Origin: Massospora cicadina | Taxonomy: Eukaryota > Entomophthoromycota > Entomophthoromycetes > Entomophthorales > Entomophthoraceae | Direction of reading: 5' to 3' | Assembly (NCBI GenBank): GCA_022478985.1 | Contig: JAKSZP010012159.1 | Location: 1 to 64,000, forward strand | Length of the DNA stretch: 64,000 bases | Notes under the pieces: model-generated | Told to the model about the DNA's origin: nothing | Seen by the model: the letters and a program-made list of their open reading frames with translations, nothing else | Databases searched by the model: none | Position numbers and translations under genes: made by a program | Shown here: in pieces, positions 56,676 through 64,000 of the stretch | Numbering within the stretch: position 1 is the first letter of the stretch | Layout: every line of letters begins with the position of its first letter

Positions 56676-57770
56676 GCAGTTTGCTGCATAATGCCCCCTC
56701 CGGTTGCATTGGAAGCAAGTTTTCATAAAGGGTTTTTATATATAACATGCAGCTGAAGGACCAGTGCAATAATTAACGGTATGTTTCTTAAGGTCAGGAA
56801 TGAGTCACCAGATCATATCTAGGCCATAAAGGATTCGCAGATCTGTATGATGAATGAATACATTCTGGCAGATGATAGCATAGCTGCTGTAGTTCATACT
56901 CTGAAGTCTCTGGTGTGGGGATAACAGAGGGTTGCTGGGCTATATTAGGGGTGCTGTTTGTGGCAGAGAGTTGGCATAAAGTATTTACAATTCAAATAAT
57001 TCCTGCCTCTTTGTTCAACACGTGAGACATAGCGTTAAATAGATCCCATAATGGTTTAATGCCGCCATCATCAAAATACCCACATCCTCAGCAGACAAAA
57101 GGTTGGCTCCGATTAGTACATGTGCTTCCACCAAGAAACATTCAGCAAAATCTGACAGGGTCTCATCTTGGTGAAATTGTATAGTCATAAAATAGGCTTT
57201 CCATTGGGCCATCTTGGTCGCACCCCAAAACAGCCAAAGAACAATCGCCTTAATTTCTTCATAGGATGCTGAGCTGTTTTGGAGGTAGCAAGTAACTTGA
57301 TCGGCGCTGTCTACATCAAGAGCAGACAGCAATAGTTTTTCTTTCCATCGATCAGAAACTCCTTCCACAGCAAATTTGAATCACTTAAAATATATATGTA
57401 GGTTTCTGTCATGACTAAAAGGAGGTAAGTTTTCAATTTTCACAGCTTCGCCTTGCTTCACACTTCTGCAGCAAGGACCAGGCATATTGGTTCGCCGGCC
57501 AGTTAAGCTTGAATCCGGTGTGATAAACTCAAAGGAAGTAGAGTCTCGCGGGGTATACATTCCATCACTTGAAGGATATTCGTTAGTGGATTCATAGCGT
57601 TCATCCCCCAAATTGCCACTGACTGCACTGTTCCCCCCAGCTCCAGAATACTCTGCCAATTGCTCATTGATCACTTGCTCTGCTTTAATCAAATGACATC
57701 TACATCGCCCATCCTGTAATTCCCATTGCAGTGTCGCATATTGATTTTTCATCTCCTGACAATATTACCT
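56676..57770 (-). pseudogene. B gag with zinc knuckle
   Basis: Frame 57381-57752 starts MKNQYATLQWELQDGRCRCH and has NLPPFSHDRNLHIYFK. Frame 57015-57368 has LLLSALDVDSADQVTCYLQ and AHVLIGANLLSAEDVG. A complete CCHC knuckle CFQCNRRGHYAANC lies at 56676-56717, uninterrupted unlike in A1 and C. Only a few stops separate these parts. Confidence 0.85.
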
Positions 57771-57896
57771 CTCCTAGTGCAACTGCATCTCCACTGTTTG
57801 TAGGCGCAAGAGGATACCTCTGATAGAATGGTGGCGTAACAAATGAGGGCTCATCATTGTTTTCACAGCTTTGAATATCTACAGCTGACCAATGGC

Positions 57897-57914
57897 CCCC
57901 TGTAGTGAGCACCA
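57897..57914 (-). other. Primer-binding site of B
   Basis: Minus strand TGGTGCTCACTACAGGGG, one base inside the LTR. Identical to the site in C. Confidence 0.78.
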
Positions 57915-57915
57915 C

Positions 57916-58017
57916 TGTTAATTCTCAGCGTGTGGGCTCAATTTCACCAAGTTGGGTTTGCACAGGGTATGAGCCACTGAGCAACCAAATTGGATGATAT
58001 GAGGATCGCCGACTTAT
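57916..58017 (-). repeat. B 5' LTR, left part with LINE1 target site
   Basis: TGTTAATTCTCAGCGTGTGG to GAGGATCGCCGACTTAT. The last 17 bases (58001-58017) are the LINE1 target duplication. The LTR resumes at 63252. Confidence 0.92.
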
Positions 58018-58493
58018 TTTATTTAACTGAGGTAAGCTGACCAGGGGACAGACATTACCGAATATATGTGAAACTAAGAGAATAACTAAGAAATATAAAA
58101 ATTGGGCACCCCAGGGTACTCAAGTTACCCCTGTTGCCAGCGGGACTGCCAGGTATGGGGGTTGGTGCACTACTCCGAGGGGGTTTCCCCTTCTATGGAG
58201 CAGGTGTGAAGGAAAGGGTCTGTGTGGAGGAACCAGAGTGGGAACCATGATTCTATGAGCGCTTTTTGTCTTGGTCTCATATATCCATAGAGCCAGGCTT
58301 GGAAGTGCTCTAGTAAGTGGACATGGAATCTGTTAATAATCCCATTAATGGTTGGGACCGTGCCCTTGAACGCATCTAATGCAATTGTGTGTATTGTCCA
58401 CATTGCAATGGGTATTATTAGGGAGCGGAGGGTAGATGGGATTGGTGACTCGATTTGGAGCGCGAAGATACTCTTTGATATCGAGAAGTCCTG

Positions 58494-58898
58494 TTAGTTT
58501 TGAATCTTGAGCAAGCGTGCGACTTCCTGCCATATAGCTTTGGTTGGGGGGCATGTTTCTAGGCGGTGATGTAGGGATCCCTTCCTTCCACATACTGCAC
58601 ATGTTTTGTGGAGGGAATTGGAGCGGTCCACCGTCCTATAGATCCTTCTCAAACAGCGCCAGGCGTTTGCTCTTATCCTTGGTTGTAGGAGTAAGTGGTG
58701 TGTCATTTTCCACATTGCTTTCTGTGTGGTTAAATCATAGGGAATGTCCAGCATATCTAGGTATCCTATCCTAGCTATTCTTGGAGTTGTTGCGAGCATA
58801 TCCCTCTGGGGGTGGTTTTCTGGGTTTCTTAATTTGAATTGGGGGCTGGGTCGTCCCCTTCCCTGTATAGTACCCATGTTCTCTATGGTCCATCCCAT
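58494..58898 (-). pseudogene. LINE1 ORF2 C-terminus with RVT zinc finger
   Basis: MGWTIENMGTIQGRGRPSPQ starts the open frame. AMWKMTHHLLLQPRIRANAW is followed by CAVCGRKGSLHHRLETC, the zinc-binding module C-x2-C ... H-x4-C of LINE ORF2. A TAG ends it at 58494, but the downstream frame 58170-58403 (WTIHTIALDAFKGTVPTING) continues the protein as in LINE3. No RNase H domain. Confidence 0.88.
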
Positions 58899-59199
58899 AC
58901 GGCGGATAGTTTGGAGGATATGTTATGAGGGGAGGTTCCATGTGGACCCGTTGCAGTAGGGTGCTTGGCAAGGTATGAAAGTAGTCTGGGTGGACTATGT
59001 AGGTTGGTTAATTTGAGCGCCTGTGCAAAGTTAGTCCTTGCTGCTCTGGACCAATGTTGTTGCGGGAGGTCTGGAGCAAGGATTTCCTTTATTCAGGAAC
59101 CTAGGATGTGATTGGCATGGCTCTCATAATCTATTAGTCCCATGCCTCCGCTTGAGCGTAGGCCAAATAGTGTTTCCATCCGTATAGGAGGGTGAGAGC

Positions 59200-60666
59200 C
59201 AGGCTACAGCCAGCCCTGGATAAGCGCGCGAATTTAGGTTATAAAGGTAGGTGAGAAAGCTATCGCATGGGCCTGGTACCACAGTATTGGGAGGATGAGC
59301 GAGTTAGCAACTGTAACTCGTCCTGTTAATCCTGGGGTTCTTCCCTTGAGAGAGGCGACGCGTTTGGATACCCGTTGTAACAGGTTGCTTTACATTGTTT
59401 CATTAGCATATCCCCCTGATTCTAGCCAGATTCCAAGGTGTCGGACAGGAGTGGTGGTGGGAGGTGTTGCAAAGGGTAATATAATTGGGTTTTTTCTTCG
59501 AGTGTTGGTGTGAGGTTCTGATGTTGTGGCCCAATTGTTTGTGTATTTGCCTAAGAGGATGATTTCTGTCTTCCTTTTGTTGAGCGATGCATTGCTCACC
59601 TTGGAGTATTCCTCTAGAGTGTGTTCCAGCTGTCAGGCATCTTCATTGTTTGCTATACCTGCTACGCAGTCATCTGCAAAGGCCAGTATCTTGACTGTTG
59701 GTTGTCCTTGTGCAGTTATCCCCATGAGACGTGAGTCAGTTACTCGGAGGAGCGGGTCAAAGCTGAAATTGCATAGTAGTGGGCTGAGGGGATCCCCTTG
59801 TTTGAGCCCTCTGTGTGGTTTAATCTTGTTTGTTAGGAATCCAGGGCCGCATACAGCCATGTTTGCAGATTCTGTTAGGAGCATCGCCCATTTTATGAAT
59901 CTTGGTGGGAGTTTGAAGGCATGTAGACATTCTTTTAGGTATGGCCAGCTAACACGGTCATACGCCTTTTCCTGATCCAAGAAGACCAGGGCACCAATTG
60001 CTTTGGATTGGCAAACATTTGCAACAGGGTGAATGTTGTTCCATATTGAACGCCCTGGTATAAACCCAAACTGGTTGGGTGATAGGACGTCAGATGCAAT
60101 TGCGCCTAATCTAGCTGCTAGAATTTTTGTTAGAATTTTTGTGTCAGTGTTGGAGAGTGCAATTGGGCGCCAGTTGGCCAGGTCCAACTTGTCACCCTTT
60201 TTATACAAGGTTATAACGTAGGATTCATGGCCTCCTGGTAATAGGCGTGTTTCTAATAAGCTCTGGTTCATAGACGCCAATAGGAGGAGGGCAATTTGTT
60301 GAATTTTTTTGTAAAATTATTAGGGTATCCCATCAGGCCCTGGGCATTTCCTACGTGATGCACCGCGAATTGTTTCCCAAAGCTCCTCCCATGTGATAAG
60401 AGATAGTATATTGTAATTTGGTGGTGTACTTTGTATCTTGGCAGTTTGAATATATCTTTAATTTTTTGTGGATCTGTTGGCATATCACAATATAATTCGG
60501 TGTAATAGCGGTGTACTTCCGCCTTGACCTCCTCAGGGTCAGTTGCCACAGTGCCGTTGGTCTTGTGGACCTGTGTGCACGTGGGCTGGTTTCTGCGGGA
60601 GTGGAATTGGTAGAAAAAGTATATCAAACAGGTTTCACCTTCCTTTATGAACTTACCTTTGTTCAA
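59200..60666 (-). pseudogene. LINE1 ORF2 reverse transcriptase domain
   Basis: Frame 59633-60280 holds the fingers and palm: VITLYKKGDKLDLANWRPIA, FIPGRSIWNNI, GALVFLDQEKAYDRVSWPYL, GLKQGDPLSPLLCNFSFDPL and the catalytic FADDCVAGI. A single TGA follows at 59633, then the same frame continues (59390-59599) with LNKRKTEIILLG and PVRHLGIWLE, and further with GRVTVANSLILPILWYQAHA. Frame 60268-60666 upstream has QPTCTQVHKTNGTVATDPEE. Only few lesions. Confidence 0.93.
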
Positions 60667-60948
60667 TACTTTGATTCTGTGTTGGTGTTCAAAGATGAGA
60701 TTGTTAAGTTAGGCTGAAATTTCTGCCCATTTGCGTCCCCAATTAGGGCTATAGCCAGATCTCGGAGTATTTATTTCCAGGTGGTCTAGTTCTGCCAAGG
60801 TACGCTTGATTGTGGCTGTGTCCGCGGTGTACTTGCGTGATGCAATATTTCAGGTTTTGTTAAATCTTTTTTTGAAATTTTCCCATGTTCCAATGGGATC
60901 CAAAGTGAATGGGGCTGTGAATTCTGGGTTTGTACCTTGTTTTTTAAC

Positions 60949-61713
60949 CTAGTCAGATATCTCAGGCAATCTTATATTTTCTGGGTGAAGCTTTCTCCAA
61001 GGCGACACCTGTGTGTGGGATTGGGTTGGTGCTAACTGCACCGTAACTAATTGGTGATCAGAAGAATTGATCTTTTTTGTTGTAAATTTAGAGATTCTTG
61101 AGTGGTGGAATTGTGGGGTGAGGATGTGGTCAATACGACTCATTGATATGAGCAGTCCCTCACGTATGTTGGGTCTTGTCATATGGGGAAGGATTGGTGA
61201 ATTGGGTGGAAGAGCATCCTGTAAGCCAAGAGATGCCTTCATTGTGGAATTCAATGTGTCCAGGCGGGTATCCCCTGGGATTAGGCCATCAATCTGTATT
61301 GGGGTTATCTCAGTAGTTGAAATCGCCTAACATGATGGTATCTGGTGGGAGGATGAGAGTAGGAATGTTTTCAAAAAAATTTCTCTTGGTTGCAGTGCAC
61401 GGTGCGTAGATACATGCTAATGAAATTATTTCATCTTGGCATGTGATTGTTGCTACCAGGACTTGACCGTGCAAGTGTGATGATGAATTTGTAATTTTAA
61501 ATTTTTTGTTGTTTTGGACTATCACCCACAGTGAGATGTCCATACTGATTGTGATGGTGCGACCCTGGTTGACCAGGATTCTTCTTCCCCTTGTAGGCAG
61601 TGGGTTTCTTGGATGGCCAAGATGTCTACAAGAGGTTTTTGCAGGAATGCCAGCTTTTTGGCTTGGGACATATGAGCCCTGGCTCCCGCGATATTTAACG
61701 TCCCTATTGACAC
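60949..61713 (-). pseudogene. LINE1 ORF2 endonuclease domain
   Basis: APE-type endonuclease that would nick the target. Start MSIGTLNIAGARAHMSQAKK at 61713, with the conserved N (TLNIAG) and ILAIQETHC (E). After a frame break (61543) VIVQNNKKF and LACIYAPC precede MLGDFNY (D...N). After another, RIDHILTP and SSDHQLVTV (SDH) follow. All signature residues are visible, split over three frames. Confidence 0.9.
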
Positions 61714-61775
61714 TGAGGTGCCCGTGGCGCCTCAGGAGCGGTTGGGAGGACCCTCTGGTCCTATCCCACCGCGGC

Positions 61776-63154
61776 TCATTTTGACCATGCTCCGCGTCTG
61801 TACTCCAACTCTTTCACTGCCATTGTTGGTTCCCTTGATCTGACCCAATGATTCAAGGGAATTGCAGTTTTTGCACTTGCATCAACTTTTCCTGCACAAG
61901 TCTCATGTTGATTTGATGCAGGTTGTTGATTGGATTTTATATTTTTGAGGTTCAACTTTGTTGCATTGTGCACCGCATTTTCACCCAAATTGCGGTTGCA
62001 TTGTTCCTCAGTATGTGCATGACTGATGACGCTTTGTGGCTCAGTCTGGTTACTGTGAAAATTTTTGACCTGGGCATATTGTTCTGATTAGTTGGTTCAG
62101 TAAATATCTGAAATATCCTCCTGAATTTGTCCATGGTTAATCGCGGATTCCGCGTGTGCCACCGCTTCAGCCGCTGCTCTCTTGCGGGATTTTTGTGCTG
62201 CTTCACACTGTTTACTTGTAACTGGGTCCATGATGGAGTATAGTCCATCTTCACCCCAGCGGAAGGGGTGGTGGCCATCAGTCATTTTGGCGAAGTTTTC
62301 ATTATCTTCATCCATAGCTTCTTCACAAAAATCATTTTCCATTAAGCCCTCATTTACAGGGCATGCATGTTCCTTGTGGCCCAGTGAGCCACAGTGGTTG
62401 CAAATGGGTGGTGCACATTCCGGTGTAACTCAGAATGCAGTCAACTGGCCCCCATCTGCAAAGTGAAATTCTGCTGCGCGGGAATTCTGGATAAATCCTC
62501 TTCCACTTTTGGGAAGGGAATGATTACAGCGATAGCTTTGCCCGTGCACAGGTCGGGCATTAAGCGAAATTGCTGTAATTCAAGTTGTTGGATTTCTCCG
62601 TAGGCCACAAGACCTTTGCGGAGCTCCTCCTCGATTACCTTATGAGGAAGGTTGGTGGGGAGTGAGTCAAAGGAGATGAACAAAGTTTTTGCTTAATTCC
62701 ATCTGGTGTGCACGGTGCGCACACTTTTTTTGCCCTCAGAAAGGGCAATTTCCATGCAGATTTTTGCTGCGGCATCAGCTTCATCAGCTGTTTCAAAACC
62801 AATATTGATCCAGCTGTGGCCCATGTTGTTGGTGGCTACGTACACCGCGTGAGGGAAAAGTGAGGGCTGTGCCTCATATGTTTTCTCCCACAGGGTTGGT
62901 GACTCATCCCCAAGGAAGAGTCTGATCCCGTGTTCCACCTTTGACAAAGGTTGGTTGAATTGAATGTACATGTATTGCGCATGCTTTACAGTAAATACCA
63001 TAAACCCAAATGGTGTCTGAGTTTGCGATTTCTTTGCAGATTGGGTTCCTGGTCCCCCTCCAGGGCGTTTCTTGCCCTTAGTTGCACCATTAAGTGCACC
63101 GCTTGCTGCGACACTCGCCCATGTTGTATTATTTTTGTTATTAAAGTCGCCCAT
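61776..63154 (-). pseudogene. LINE1 ORF1 (RNA-binding, CCHC zinc knuckle)
   Basis: Starts MGDFNNKNNTTWASVAASGA at 63154 and runs 153 residues to a TAA at 62693. It then continues in the same frame through LFISFDSLPTNLPHKVIEEE to 62441. After a frame break it contains the knuckle CNHCGSLGHKEHAC (62361-62402) and a K/R/A-rich stretch KSRKRAAAEAVAHAESA ending at 62097. A further in-frame part reaches 61776. The order RRM-like region, knuckle, basic tail is that of LINE ORF1 proteins, which coat the element RNA. Confidence 0.85.
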
Positions 63155-63251
63155 CTTTCCTGTGTGTGATTATCCAAATTTGCTGTTTGAATCAAATCGT
63201 AGTAACTAAAGTGATTGTTATGAGAAAGAAAAGCGAGGATCGCCGACTTAT

Positions 63252-63626
63252 AATAAAACTAAATTAAATATGTTTGGAGCTATTGCCCCTTATTTTGACC
63301 TTTATTTAATAAAAATTGCAGACTTATCTGCGCTCTTTCTTCCCTTGTAAAAAGACCCCCTCCTTTAATCTTCCATAAGACCCTTTATACCTTGGTTTCC
63401 CAGCTGGATGCATCCTCAGCTTGGTAATCTTCTATTCATCTTCCCTTTTCAAATTACTCTCATTTGTATCAAATCTCTGCATAAATACTCTCATTTTGCC
63501 GAATGTCCTCATTTCACTCAAATATAATTCATATTCCCTATTTTGTAAATCTTGAGACTCATCTCAATCCCCCTCTGATCCGCTAATATAGGTAGCGTAT
63601 CATCCAGTTATATCAACTTCCTGGCA
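63252..63626 (-). repeat. B 5' LTR, right part
   Basis: Resumes AATAAAACTAAATTAAATATG after the second LINE1 TSD and ends AACTTCCTGGCA, followed by CTTCC. Together with 57916-58017 it gives 477 bp, matching the 476-bp left LTR. Confidence 0.92.
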
Positions 63627-63631
63627 CTTCC

Positions 63632-63748
63632 AATAATTTTTAAGTAAAATTATACCCTGTTTTTTTATTTATCACTTTTTGGAGAATCCAAAAAAAGTAA
63701 CTTTGAGAGAAAACCTGCCCCATTGGGAGTTTAATTCAAAACTTCCAG
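63632..63748 (+). repeat. Element I 5' LTR, part 3
   Basis: Continues from 52218 after removal of element B and runs to the primer-binding site. The terminal CA is not clear, so the exact LTR end is uncertain. Confidence 0.6.
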
Positions 63749-63750
63749 AG

Positions 63751-63768
63751 GGGTGCTCACTACAGGGG
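63751..63768 (+). other. Primer-binding site of element I
   Basis: GGGTGCTCACTACAGGGG, one change from TGGTGCTCACTACAGGGG of B and C. It places the start of the internal region of a plus-strand LTR element at the right edge of the window. Confidence 0.72.
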
Positions 63769-63809
63769 GCACTCTGAGTTACACACTAGAAAAAACGTCT
63801 ATCACTAAT

Positions 63810-63998
63810 ATGGATTCTCAATTTTCGCCTAAAGAAGCTCAAGACCATGAGCAAGGCAGTATTTTACGATGGGTCCATTCAACTAGAAATGAAATCTCAA
63901 GAGTACCATCCACTTTGGAAATTCGTGCCAACCTGGATCTTTATAATCCTAATTTAAGCTTTACAGCAAACTTTCAAACCCATCCTGAGGTTTTATGA
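63810..63998 (+). CDS. Putative gag start of element I (runs to window edge)
   Basis: An ATG 42 bp after the primer-binding site opens MDSQFSPKEAQDHEQGSILR and stays open to a TGA at 63996. A longer frame from 63753 would start on a GTG inside the primer site and is unlikely. I recognise no motif in the 60 residues. Assignment as gag rests on position only. Confidence 0.45.
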   Translation: MDSQFSPKEAQDHEQGSILRWVHSTRNEISRVPSTLEIRANLDLYNPNLSFTANFQTHPEVL

Positions 63999-64000
63999 AA

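Larger units (their letters stand above)
58018..63234 (-). mobile_element. LINE1: near-full-length LINE (L1/Tad-like), 5.2 kb, nested in the B LTR
   Basis: Flanked by an exact 17-bp duplication GAGGATCGCCGACTTAT (58001-58017, 63235-63251). On the minus strand it has a short 5' leader, ORF1 with a CCHC knuckle, ORF2 with apurinic-type endonuclease, reverse transcriptase and a C-terminal RVT zinc finger. The 3' end is TCAGCTTACCTCAGTTAAAT. ORF2 is interrupted by several frame breaks but long stretches are open. It is the best preserved element in the window and the youngest event in its nest. Confidence 0.93.
52219..63626 (-). mobile_element. Ty3/gypsy LTR retrotransposon B, carrying LINE1 in its 5' LTR
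   Basis: LTRs: left 52219-52694 (3' LTR), right 57916-58017 plus 63252-63626 (5' LTR split by LINE1). The exact duplication CTTCC lies at 52214-52218 and 63627-63631. Without LINE1 and its TSD copy, B is about 6.2 kb. Domain order is gag with zinc knuckle, protease, RT, RNase H, integrase; no chromodomain. It is the same lineage as A1 and C. Coding is decayed but protease and gag stretches are long. Confidence 0.93.

Noticed and set aside
59526..59975. 149-residue plus-strand protein
   Set aside because: It is exactly antisense to the LINE1 reverse transcriptase palm.

Overview
The window looks like repeat-rich nuclear DNA of a eukaryote, most probably a fungus. The one recognisable host gene, at the left end (820-1216, minus), is a mitochondrial-type ribosomal protein uS13 that resembles fungal SWS2-type proteins. 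Almost everything from 2.8 kb onward is nested, decayed retrotransposons: Ty3/gypsy elements with and without chromodomains, LINEs with an endonuclease and a zinc-finger tail, and a tRNA-derived SINE. I cannot name the species. Gypsy-dense, partly AT-rich fungal genomes such as early-diverging Mucoromycota or rust fungi would fit. I see no operon, CRISPR array, bacterial island or intact multi-gene host system.

Layout: 1-2.6 kb is AT-rich with uS13m, a short duplicated repeat and a full-length SINE with a 15-bp target-site duplication (TSD). 2.9-7.7 kb holds an F-type LTR split by a non-autonomous LTR element (C1), then a D-like LTR fragment and a 165-bp tandem repeat. 7.7-9.4 kb is a 5'-truncated LINE (LINE3). 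9.5-30.6 kb is one old non-autonomous unit (E) split by element A1 (TSD TGGTA) and by element D (TSD ACCAT). D is itself split in its gag gene by element C (near-TSD AGGTC/AGGAC). 30.6-36.1 kb is element F (minus). 36.3-38.2 kb is unrecognised. 38.2-42.4 kb contains two chromovirus remnants (H and K) around an F-type LTR. 44.1-50.0 kb is chromovirus G. From 50.0 kb to the window end, the 5' LTR of element I interrupts the 3' LTR of G. That I LTR is split by LINE2 (TSD AATCTATCTAAATTT) and by element B (TSD CTTCC). The 5' LTR of B is in turn split by a near-full-length LINE1 (17-bp TSD).

How the parts relate: A1, B and C belong to one gypsy lineage, D and F to a second, and G, H and K are chromoviruses. 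LTRs of the non-autonomous C1/E elements match the LTR next to chromovirus K, so K-type elements probably supplied their enzymes. LINE1, LINE2, LINE3 and the SINE share a 3'-terminal motif, which points to a LINE machinery that mobilises the SINE in trans. The most unusual signal is a set of four very short insertions (13-46 bp) at 33.67, 35.08, 36.25 and 50.79 kb. All end in CCATCTAGTACTA plus an A-run and all are flanked by 13-20 bp exact duplications. They look like extreme 5'-truncated retroposition footprints of an element not otherwise present here. Everything was read by eye, so boundaries of old elements are approximate unless a TSD fixes them.
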